From NCBI RefSeq assembly GCF_964204645.1, contig NC_134029.1:5589001-5653000 (forward strand): 64,000 nucleotides of DNA, written 5' to 3'. The notes beneath the pieces were generated by a model that saw only the letters and a list, made by a program, of their open reading frames with translations, ran no database searches and had not been told where the DNA came from. This stretch comes from Tubulanus polymorphus. Taxonomy: Eukaryota > Nemertea > Palaeonemertea > Tubulaniformes > Tubulanidae. The position numbers were made by a program, and so were the translations under genes. Positions 12,924 through 23,405 of this stretch are shown here, piece after piece (positions within the stretch are counted from its first letter, which is position 1; every line of letters starts with the position of its first letter).

Positions 12924-13680
12924 ATGGTTTCAGTTCAATTTGAGCCTCATTTGACCATGTTACCCGGACATCATCATCACCATCATCATCCGCAAAACTC
13001 TTGGAGCTGCGCGCCACCGAATCCGTTCTGTTATCCGCAGCCGCAATCGACAACTACTCAGTACAATCAGGACTTATCCGGACAATATCATCACCACCAT
13101 CACCATCTTCAGCATCATCTATCCACGGCTACAGTCACATCACCTTACGGTATCGGCAACGAGAATTTGGCATACGGCAATCAGCAGCATTCTCCGTGGC
13201 CCGGTCTTTACCCAACGGCATCGGCGACCAGTACGCGCAATATTGACTGGGCACCGCCATTCGCGACAACAAACACACCGAATCAGTTACCGGCGGGCAG
13301 TACTAGTTCTCATCTTCCTCAAGGCGGTATTAATACGATCAGTAATCATCATCACCATCATCATTTACCTCTTCATCAACAAACTCACCACCATGAAGAC
13401 GTCAAGCCACTCTCGCCGTCATCTCAGCAGATTCCGACACAAGCATCGGTCACAGCGGTTCCTTCCCATCACCATCATCACCAAGCAGCCATGGGTATGT
13501 TATCTACTCGACCGATGGGTGTACCACATCGTAGCGATACTTCAGGCGGAGGCGGTCTGGTCTCAACGTCTGCGGGACCTACGTCCTCCAGACAGCAACA
13601 ACAACTATCGCCAAGTAAATCAGAAACGTCCGAATATTCGGAATGGCTGAAGAGCGAAAATCAACAAGAAACTAAAAAAT
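12924..13680 (+). CDS. Cdx: Cdx exon 1
   Basis: Encodes residues 1-252 plus one base. Four uninterrupted His runs (7, 6, 6 and 5 residues) are separated by Ser/Thr/Pro/Gln-rich sequence. They use mixed CAT and CAC codons, so they are not a pure DNA microsatellite. The exon ends ACTAAAAAAT followed by a strong GTAAGT donor. The hexapeptide-like YSEWLK lies 15 residues before the splice site. Confidence 0.93.
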
Positions 13681-16600
13681 GTAAGTATTCGATCAGCAAA
13701 AACCGAAAATCCTATCTCATCTTAATATCAATCGTTCTTGGAAATGCATATAACCTTATCAAGTTATCTAAATGGAATTGAACAACTAAAGACCAAAATG
13801 TTGATCAAAATCTCCATGATTTCACTTCAAACAGGGAGTCTTCACGATTCTTCACGTTATTATCTGAAACATTTCAGTTTTTGAAACAATGAAATGATAA
13901 ATGCGAATTTCATAGTGAAAGCGTGCACGAATGGTTTCAAAACATGAATTTAGATGATATGTATCAAGAGCCATGTATCTTTTCTAGTTGTCGTGTCTTT
14001 CAAATAATTATTTGAGCACTGTTTATAAAATCTAAACAAATCAAGAAATTGATGAGTGAGCTCATTACAATTAACGCAGTCACAAAATAAATTCTGGAGC
14101 AGGAACAAAATTTATGAATATTTCTTCTCCAGTGTTGTCAAGCGTTTTAGATTATTATTCCAACAGCGCATGTTTATATTACACTGATGTAAAGCGCACT
14201 GATTAAAATTTGTAGGAGTTCGCTATATAATTATGTTATTATTATAATTATGATAATGATAATTTATCATCAATAAATCCTACAAAAATGGCCCCTAAAA
14301 TCACTGGGCCAAATTGTCTTATGAATTTAAAATTATGCGCATTTCTCCGAAGAATTTGGATAGATTGGTCATATACATTTATATCTTATCAATATTATTC
14401 GGCAAATATCTAATTCTACAATTTAATATGCCCGCCCGTGTTGCGTGATTTTGCAACGCTATTCAATACGGATTCACAGCAGGTATGCAATTGAAACTAA
14501 TAGGATAACAATCAAACCACATTTAATAAACTCTATTTGAATACGAAGAATTTTACTAGATATAAGTGGTGACCGGTAAACAATCAAATGACAATCTTTA
14601 AACGGTTGTATTCCACGACGATTAGCTAATTCCTGTTGATATATTTTCCCAGGCTATATAGCCAGTCTATTTAATCTTGTACCCCGATTCGTCGGTATAT
14701 TTACGGAAGATAATCGGATTAAAGAAGTTAATTTGAAGGATCGATGTGTCTAGACACCGCTGTGACATGTTTTCGATGCGGGCAAAATGTTCGAAATAGT
14801 ATTATTCCGCAAGAATTGACGCAAATTGGCTTAATTCGTGTATTGTCTTATTGGACGTATTAAACGAGCTTAATTGCATATCCATATTAATCCTATTTCA
14901 CGATTGCAAAGTACTAGTAATTTTGTATACGATTTATTTCAGAATAATCCGTAAAAATCTGTCGAAATTTAAGAAATTCTATATATCATATTCCAAACAT
15001 TTTGTATCAATGTGCAATGCTTAAGAATTTGAATATTTTGCATAAGACGTTGTATGACAAAATATATATAAAAAAGTCGATAGTGTTGATTTTAAAAATA
15101 TCATGATTTACTACATAATTTTGTATATGTTTTCTCGCCGAGCTTTTTAAACATATCGTACAAAATGAATCACGTATAATTATTGATATTCTTTTTTGGA
15201 AATGTGTAAAAAAGAAACGAAAACGATAATCGGGCATCCTACGAATTGATTGTCCATGCAGTCGGCGATTTGTGTCCAGAAAATAAAAGAACTTTTGTTA
15301 AATTTCTCGGTATAGCGCCTAATCGTTAGTCATATTCTCAACTTCGCTTTAAATTATTACTAACTATTCTCGGTAGGAACTATTTAAAATCAAAAGAGAT
15401 CGTAGGCGCTCTAATCAAAGAGACTATTCTCTTTTTATGGAGTTGAGACGTCACGGAATTCCTATCAATTTCGCATTTAATCTTTCGAAATGGTCTGGTT
15501 TTCGGAGAAACCCCACAAAAGACAGGAAGCAGCGTTTTAGAATACATATATGTATAATGATGGTAGCTAAAAGTTTAATATTTTCAAAGAATTGAAAAAA
15601 ACCTACATGAATTTAGGAGTTTATTAGAAATGATGTTTGTTCGTATGGTCCTAATCAGTAGCAGGACAACTTAAAAAACTGAATAATGAAAAATTGACAC
15701 CAGGGTTCTGGCTTTCCGCTTCATCACGGTCGTGCTTGTAATCTATGCATTTTCGTCGTGTATATATTATAGTGTATCAAATCGTATTAATTAATGACAC
15801 TTCAAGGCGTGAAAATCACTCCCAACATAAATCACGTTATACCTTATCATTATATAACGATATATGATGACTGATTTCATATTCCACTGTCGAAGGTAAA
15901 GTCGAGCAATTGTTTACTGGTTTATAAACTCGAATATTTTATTAGGGGCTCTATACGGTGTGATTTACAATCAGCCGTTTAATGACTTATGAATATCAGT
16001 TTCGATTATTTTATGGACTCGACAATACAGCAATAATGTGCCTGTCTCATGCTCAAACCGACTTCATATAATAATAATAATCATAATATGTACATCATAA
16101 ATTAATTTATATATGAAAGGTGTATAATTTACGTTGTTTATTGCATCACAAACTGAAGCCGCGCTACGCCACGATCTACACGTTACCAAACCCGTGGATT
16201 TTAGTCATTACAATTTCATTATTCACAAAAAAATGAGAAATATCAACTTTGATTCACGGTTAAGATAGAAACCTAGGGGATTTTCTCTGTATAGATTGAA
16301 GATCATTCCGAAAAAAGGGCATTTTTAGATCAAAAGTTAGATATCTTCACAAAACAGCCTTATTTTCATTATTCTCAATGGTGTTTAAAATCAGGCTTTC
16401 TAAAATTCCAAGTGAATATTTACTGTATTTCATTTGTAAACGCATTAAGAACGCATTAATTATAATGAAATTAGAATTCAGATTGAGAAGCTCCTTCGGC
16501 TCTTTTAGGGTTTCTAGCATATGTAACCTTGAAGGACAATAATTGAATTTTCTAAGCAAAAAATATATTCTGTATTTCATTAGCAAACGCATTAAGAACG

Positions 16601-19600
16601 CATTAATTATAATTAAATTGGAATTCAGATTGAGGAGCTCCTTCGGCTCTTTTAGGGTTTCTAGCATATGTGACCTTGAAGCACAATAATTGAATTTTCT
16701 AAGCACAAAATATATTCACCCGGGATGGATTGGGGGTAACAAAGGAAGTCTTATCAGAAGAACTTAGAATAGCCACATTAAATTCGCGTCGCCAACGCAT
16801 AAACATTGACAACGTCTTCAATTCAATTCCATAGTTGATACCTACATTAGATAACATATGGATTTCTGCGTATCTACGCGATATTTATCTAGATTAGACA
16901 AATACGCGTAAATCCGCAATACGATTTATACGAGGATATGCGAGAATCTTGTATTTGTGCCCCTGATGATTTTTTAATTGCTGGCAAACTCTAGTCGGAT
17001 GCGGGTGTAATTAGTCTCGACGAGGCGCTACTCAGTCAAAGCCGTGTAAAATATTATTTGAAAAGAGTTCTATTTCATCTTCGAAAATAAAGTAGGCAAT
17101 CTGCCTCGGGGGCTGGGGGGTCGATATATCGATTTGACGGTTAGAAACCTGGCAATGAGGTGCGAGTTTGTGATCTCCAAATGGCCGCCGAGGTCCTAAT
17201 GATGTTTTAATGATGGTATCGTTGGGTATCTAATGTGCCATATTACATCATAAGACATTGACTCCTCGCCACTTGGCGACTAGCCCTCTCGCCTTCCGAT
17301 TATCTAATACCAGTCATTTCAAGTCGATTAAACTGTTTAGATAAATAGTATTTTACTTGCAATATTTCATTCGCCAACTCAAATGAAATTTCCCACATTG
17401 TATATACCATTTGTATTTTCATAGTTTTGGCTATTTTACTGTCAGATCTTCGCAGGTCGATTTTAAGTTAAGTTTCTTGTGTTTTTATTGCTATTTAGTT
17501 TGTTTATACGATTTGTATATAAATGGTGATTTTAGGGACTGTATCGAGTGGGTTATAGTGTAGTGACGTGCACTGTTTAACCCTCGTGTCGGCGATCTTC
17601 AAAGGATCCGAATAGTAATGGCCGAATGCCGACCAGACATTTGTCATCCAGGAGTCAGGGCATCTGTTACTGGCTTTCTATTCGCTTCAGCGCCAATCAT
17701 CATTATCTTATATACATATGATACATGTTACCATTAATAACAGTTTTGGTCGGCGGATTTCTGCATTGAATTACGTACTAATATGTAATACACGAATTTC
17801 AACCACATATGTCGATATAAATATAATTAGTATCGGACATCATTCAGTCAATTTTTGAGATACGAGTCACTTTGGCGCAAAAACTACAGTTTAGACCATA
17901 TCTAAAACTTCGCCGATAGCGATTTTCATCGCGCTATGGCCGATACGTGAAAAGTGCCGAATTGTAAGGAGAATTGTCCCGTTAAATGTCAAAAGAATGA
18001 CGGTGGATTGACGGCGGACAAAAGACGTTGGGTGATTTACACGATTCCTGTTCAACGGATCTGCAGAAAATAATAACAACACGAAGCATATACGTCGTCG
18101 TCGTCGTCGTCGGGGGTTGATAGTATACAAAAGATTCGAGAGATTCTTATAGACACGGACGGACGAAATTGCCGGTTGTTTTAGTTTTAGCTCGTAAAAT
18201 CTGCACCGGGCGAACCCGCAGCATTTGCGCGAAACATAGCCACCAATATCTGATCTGATTGGAGAACGCGTTTATTACTGGCCTCGAGTCTGCTGTTGTT
18301 ACTGACAGTAGTGTACTTTATCGCGCAGTCAAACGTATTCGAGGAAATGAGTTTGAGAGAATATTTTTGCCATAAATCGTTTTTTTCGGGGACGCTAAGG
18401 TCGCCCTCTCGATCATAGGGATGTAAAACCTAGAAAAGAAACCCCAATGAAACGCGTGGAAATCGAAATTGTTTATAAGAAATCACTGTATTCGTGGTAG
18501 ATACGAATAGAGATGATCCAGATCTAGTCATGAAAATTAAACGTTGAATTGGCACGAAGTTTCGGTCACCATAGATTAAGTACAGCTCAATATTTTACAT
18601 AGAACCGCTTCAATTAACCTAGATATACTGCTTTAATAACTGATGATTAATGACCACTCAACTCATTAATATCTCCATTCATTTGGATTCATCCCTATCT
18701 GTAGTACAAAGGTTCGCCCGCACCACGCTAACCCTGACCGTGTTCAATTGTTATGGACCCCAACGAATATTGGGTGTGAGGCAAACGCATTCACCTTCTA
18801 CTTCATATCAAGAAAGCTTACAATTTTCTATTCGTTTTTGGCTCGGTTTATGTATGGAAAAGTATTTATGAAGAATATTGTTCCAAGCTGTACCCGTGCT
18901 GCATGGTAACGAGGGCTATTGGGCCAGGGTCCAGTTGCTCTGTGAAATAGCCGTTGGGACTAAGCATAAGTCAACCATGGTCTTATAGCGCTGTACAATA
19001 ATTAACATGGTCAAAAGTCACGTTTGACCGTATAGATAGATCATCCAATTAAACTTCAATTGAATGCTACAATATTCTATGAAACTGTTACAATTTGTTT
19101 ACTCAGGCCGGCATGGGTCGTTTTAATTAAGCCTGAATTCGCAACAATATCCGTTCGACTGGTATTGTACAACCGTACCTAATTGCTCTGTGTCAACTAA
19201 AGTGGATTCCGATCATAAAGACCAGAGGAAGTCAGAGTCCACATACCACAAACAAACATCGCGCCAAGCTTATTAGTGAACCACCGGTGCGAGACCGATT
19301 AAGACTCTAGGACAATTCGCGACTGGCCACAACGAGACCAACAACAACAACGACGGTCACAATATTGTCCAATGGTCGTTAACACGACCGGAGTTACATT
19401 GTTGACGGTGGACATTAAAATGACCATCCATCATTTTGGCTGTTTGCATTGATTGAAGTGACCGCTCGCGACAATAGTTCACGCAGTAACGCTGATTATC
19501 CACTCGATGATCAAACGCTATCCGACATTCGAGAATCATCGGCAGTTTTCGTATATTTTCGTTAACCTAATTACTAAATCATTTTTCTTCTAATTTCAGG

Positions 19601-20090
19601 GAAAACCAGAACGAAAGAAAAGTATAGAGTAGTTTATACGGATAGACAACGTCTAGAACTCGAGAAAGAGTTTCATTTTAATCGATATATAACATTGAAC
19701 AGGAAAGCCGAAATATCCAAATCGTTAGATCTCACCGAGCGACAAGTAAAAATCTGGTTTCAAAACCGGAGAGCGAAAGAGCGAAAAGATAACAAACGCC
19801 GGATGGAAAAAGATATGACCAGCCCATCTTCGACGAAATCCGGCCCGGAAGATGAGAAAAATAGCCCGAATAGTCCGCAAACCGAAGCGCACTCTGCGCA
19901 TGCGCAGGCGTATCGCCTGAAAACGGAACTGGCCTATGACCACGTTATCGCTGGTCAGCAGCAGACTACCTATTCAGAAATGGACTCGATACCGCATTCT
20001 AATAACCGAACGGGACATACTCAACTGATGCGTGATAGAACCAAAGATAATCTAGGTTTACCAATAAAAACAGAATATCACCTCCAATAG
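12924..20090 (+). CDS. Cdx: Cdx (caudal-type) ParaHox homeobox protein, two exons
   Basis: A complete caudal-type homeobox gene, joining 12924-13680 to 19600-20090 (1,248 nt, 415 residues). Cdx proteins are nuclear transcription factors specifying posterior body axis and gut. The start is the ATG at 12924 with a good Kozak context; the in-frame GTG upstream is rejected. The N-terminal half is Gln, Ser, Pro and His rich, with four His tracts. A hexapeptide-like YSEWLK at residues 238-243 corresponds to the YEWM-type PBX-binding motif of Cdx. The homeodomain spans about residues 258-317, with the caudal signature KYRVVYTD and the recognition helix [14 protein letters not shown]. The single intron falls just before the homeodomain, as in other Cdx genes. 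The tail ends [10 protein letters not shown] and contains two psi-K-x-E matches (LKTE, IKTE), possible SUMO sites. It lies divergent from Gsx and about 3.3 kb upstream of BLTP1 in the same orientation. Confidence 0.95.
16423..16716. repeat. 147-bp tandem duplication in the Cdx intron
   Basis: Two head-to-tail copies (16423-16569 and 16570-16716) differ at about 8 of 147 positions. Each copy includes a short hairpin with GAGC and GCTC arms around CCTTCG. The period is 49 codons, so a minus-strand frame stays open through both copies. That is an expected by-product and not evidence of a gene. Confidence 0.9.
18093..18112. repeat. CGT trinucleotide microsatellite
   Basis: About seven CGT units in the Cdx intron. 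On the minus strand it reads as poly-Arg in one frame, which is a shadow and not a gene. Confidence 0.85.
19600..20090 (+). CDS. Cdx: Cdx exon 2 (homeodomain and C-terminus)
   Basis: The acceptor CAG ends at 19599 and the first two bases complete the split codon. The exon carries the entire homeodomain, including F20, W48 and N51 at expected positions (W48 is residue 305), then a Lys/Arg-rich extension, a Ser/Pro-rich tail and the stop codon TAG. The helix-three sequence [15 protein letters not shown] is diagnostic for the caudal class and excludes Xlox, which has RMKWKK. Confidence 0.96.
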
Positions 20091-21583
20091 CAATATGTAT
20101 ACATACATTTTGAAAGACAATCATCTTGATGTGATAACACATTAATGTAAGATTTGAATAAGGCGCGTTAATGCCTTTAAGAATTGTAAGTGCCTTCAGC
20201 GCATGTACTGCCATGGACGTTTACACGACTGTTTCGGCCAAAAACTCTATAGGATTCGAACCTCGAATTCTCAATACCGCAGGTTCGATCATTGGACGAA
20301 AAGACTGTACCAATATGTAAACATATAATATATTTCGCGCACGACTTTCAATTAGATACATATATTTGATCTCAGAGACAAAATATTTTCAAACTATACA
20401 TAATTCTACCTCAGACCATATCGTGTTTTATCTGCAAGGTTTCAATATCACACGTGTTTCAGTAGATTTTGACTGAAGATGTTGACGATTTGAAAATAAG
20501 ATATAGTTTATTTTGATCTTAATATCTCAGGGAAATGAAGGTCATACCTTCAGGCTGTGGCTTCAGACATAAAAACGATAGCAGTCTTCTCCGTTTTCGT
20601 ATCCAGTCATGGATTTTTCCCATCAGTTTATCGGCTAAAAAGTTTTTTTCTGGTTGGATAATGTTTGGGCGTTCTGTATTTTTCACGTGTACGATATTCA
20701 CATGTATCCGACCTAGAGTCCACGATCTGATATATATGTAGAATTAGTGAATATCTCAGTTTTAAGGAGAAAGGAAAGAAGCAACCAAATCAATATAAAT
20801 CGTTTTTTTAGCCATTCGACCCGGTGGGAGAACCTTCTGTGGAGTTATCCCTCAATAATACTGTATTTAGATGTACCATTATCGTAAATATATAGAATAG
20901 TTTATCAATGTACCAAATATGACAATCAATCATTCAAGTGATTCGTGATCTCTCATTTTATATGTTTGGAAAAATGTTTTCTAAATGTATTTTTCAGTTT
21001 AGGAAATTTGTATATATTATGATATGAATAAGAATGCTACATTATATGGATATGAAATACGCTATATCATGTTAAAGCAAATTTAAGAAGCGGTATAGGG
21101 TAAATTTGATATTTTTCACTCGAAAAGCGAGTATTTTCCACGAAGTTACTCGTCTCTGACTCACACTCGCACACACACGCACGACTCGCGGGGTCGGTCA
21201 GTCGGTATTCTCATTATACACTCAATATCCCTGAGTCGGTCGTAAAATAACAGTTTGCCCGGTAGTAAATTCATCGTAAAAAACGTTTTTGCGATTGTTC
21301 GCTTCGATATACTATAAGCAGTAAACAAACCCTTATTTTCTATTCTGTGGTCGATCGATATTTGTGGTGACTATTTTTGAGAACTGCGGTTAAAATGTTT
21401 TCATATCACGATAACGTCACAAATAGAGGTATCATTCACCTGCCAAAATCATATATTCCATGAATTACCGTGTATATATAAATATATATATATATATGTA
21501 TTTTTAGTATAGCAATACCTACTATGTACATATTATAGATGACTAAATTGTATATAAAATTACATTTTGTTGATGTAAAACTG

Positions 21584-21589
21584 AATAAA
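21584..21589 (+). terminator. Candidate Cdx polyadenylation signal
   Basis: This is the first canonical AATAAA downstream of the Cdx stop codon, about 1.5 kb away. Non-canonical signals nearer the stop could be used instead. Confidence 0.35.
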
Positions 21590-22499
21590 ACAAAGAAATA
21601 AAAAAGTTAATGAATTCGTAATTTTTCTGCGTTTTTTTTCGTCGACGAATGATATTCTGCACTCTAGAAACATAGCATATATATGATAGTTTTCTCATCA
21701 AAGTACACGGATTCCCAATATATAATGGTTGAAGAAAATAACGACCTTTCACACACATATTGAATTTATGTCTTCAATAAGCACGCATAGCCATCAATAC
21801 TTGTAACAGGTTTCGCGAAGAACAAAGATACCGGTGGTGCAAAGGTCGTATAAGCGCAGCAAATAGCATCTATCGTCGCCTGCAGGCCCGTATTTGGGGG
21901 AGGGGGTTCGAGGGTCCGATGCCGGTCGTTAGAAAATTTGAGCATCGATTTCAAAAGATTCACTCATTGGTAACACTTTTTCATTTGTTTTTGTTCAAAA
22001 TATGCACACGATTCCACATTTTTACTTGATTTGAGGCCAGTTTGTCGAAAAAAGGAAAAATTCCACTCTAAATGCTAGATGTTGTGAAATTGCTCCTTTT
22101 GGTATCTATGTTATTGAATAGAATTATATCGGCCCGGCGTATTAGACCTCTTAACAGTCCCGCTTTCAAAGTTCTATGAAAACCTGCGTAATATGATAAT
22201 CATTCGATCATAATTCTATATGAATGATTATTTCAGATTTTACAATTTCTTTCACCACCAGATACGAAATAAAACGACGGTTTATGATTTTTTCATCCTT
22301 GCGTCCGGGCCTTGCGTCAGATAACCGAAACACTGTTGAATATTGACTTGCGCGGCATAGAAAGAGACGACTGTTACACTATTGCGCGTACGTCCCATGT
22401 ATAAAGTGATACCGGTACATAGGAATTTTACTCGAATATGCAAAGTCTACAGTAGAATTTGTTTTATAACGTATTCAATGATTGCCGAAACATTTGAAA

Positions 22500-22590
22500 T
22501 CCATAATAAGTTCTGGGATTCGAACCAAGGCATCGGTGAACGGTAGAGGACGCCACATGACTATCACTAGTAATTAATCGTTCCGGAGTT
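22500..22590 (-). repeat. Possible decayed tRNA-derived SINE fragment
   Basis: On the minus strand a B-box match GGTTCGAATCCC follows a region with loose A-box similarity. No cloverleaf could be folded, so this is not called as a tRNA gene. Confidence 0.25.
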
Positions 22591-23300
22591 TGCCATAACC
22601 CCAAACCCGGAAGTAAATGAAAACTCGGTTTTATTGAAAAAAAGGTGCATATCGTATCGTCTAGGCCTGTCGTTTTCTGAAAATTGGAAAATAAGCGCTC
22701 CGTGATATTTATTTTAATTCGGTATGTTGGACAGGGGTACAACTGAAGCATCAGAACAAACCAACTCCTGTCCCATCAAATTGACATCGATCTCGATCTC
22801 ATTCAATTCAAAAATTCTACCAGTACCACCATCCCATAAGGGCCATAATGATCCATATCTATCAATCAACAACAAATGGGCCAGGGACCAGGCCGCAAAT
22901 CAAAGATCTACTAAAGTATCCTCACACACTGACTGGCGCTCATCACATCTGCATGCAAACTAAGGCATACATAAACTGATCCCCCTGGTCCTGAGAAGCT
23001 TTTCACTTCTAAGGTCGGTTCTTGACTTAGCCTATTTTATTACTAGAATATGATTTATAGGCCATGTTGTAGGCTTGGATACTGGGGGAGAGCTTTGGTT
23101 TTGTTATCTGTGTCTGTATTTCATCTACTGAGCTTCATTAATAGGCCTATAATGTGTTAATTTTGTTGAAACTTCTTTTTGACTTGAAGATGACCTCATA
23201 GCCTAACCAAGGAACGGGGTCGAAATTCAAAAATTGTCTGGACAAAATTTAGCTATTGTTTTATTATTTTCAGGGCCCACATTGGTGGAGACTTCGCACG

Positions 23301-23369
23301 ATGGGTGTACTTAAATCGCTCACTGAAATATGTGCATTCATGACCAACCATGATAGTGTGATTCTATAG
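23301..23369 (+). promoter_or_regulatory. 22-codon upstream ORF before BLTP1
   Basis: If the BLTP1 first coding exon starts at the acceptor ending 23273, its leader contains this short frame (MGVLKSLTE... ending at TAG), about 35 bases before the BLTP1 start codon. It is not homologous to the BLTP1 N-terminus as far as I can see. Whether it is transcribed depends on the unmapped transcription start. Confidence 0.3.

Positions 23370-23374
<5 letters not shown>

Positions 23375-23400
<26 letters not shown>
23375..23400. repeat. (AT)13 microsatellite abutting the BLTP1 start codon
   Basis: Thirteen AT units end four bases before the BLTP1 ATG at 23405. Its length is likely to vary between individuals. 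It would sit in the 5' untranslated region. Confidence 0.9.

Positions 23401-23404
<4 letters not shown>

Positions 23405-23405
<1 letters not shown>

Larger units (their letters stand above)
13681..19599 (+). other. Cdx intron 1 (5.9 kb)
   Basis: A GT-AG intron with donor GTAAGT and acceptor TAATTTCAG. It is AT-rich, and no coding sequence resembling Xlox or another gene was seen on either strand. It contains a 147-bp tandem duplication (16423-16716) and a short CGT microsatellite (18093-18112). One stretch near 13930 reads WFQN in one frame but has no homeodomain around it. Confidence 0.85.
20091..23404. other. Cdx 3' untranslated region and Cdx-BLTP1 spacer
   Basis: No coding gene is seen. 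The proximal part is AT-rich and presumably the Cdx 3' untranslated region. The first clear AATAAA after the stop is at 21584. Around 22510-22530 there is a reverse-strand tRNA B-box match (GGTTCGAATCCC), suggesting a decayed tRNA-derived SINE. A candidate splice acceptor (TTATTATTTTCAG, ending 23273) may open the BLTP1 exon that includes the start codon. Confidence 0.6.

Noticed and set aside
13243-13650. 135-residue plus-strand frame rich in Ile, His and Arg
   Set aside because: Out-of-frame shadow of Cdx exon 1; the true frame carries the hexapeptide and joins the homeodomain.
13928-13950. WFQN in one frame within the Cdx intron
   Set aside because: Four chance residues; the flanking residues do not match a homeodomain.
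16347-16706. 119-residue minus-strand frame with two similar 49-residue repeats
   Set aside because: Explained by the 147-bp tandem duplication, whose length is a multiple of three. No similarity and no conserved coding pattern between copies.
17891-18130. Poly-Arg minus-strand frame
   Set aside because: Reading of the CGT microsatellite; no other support.
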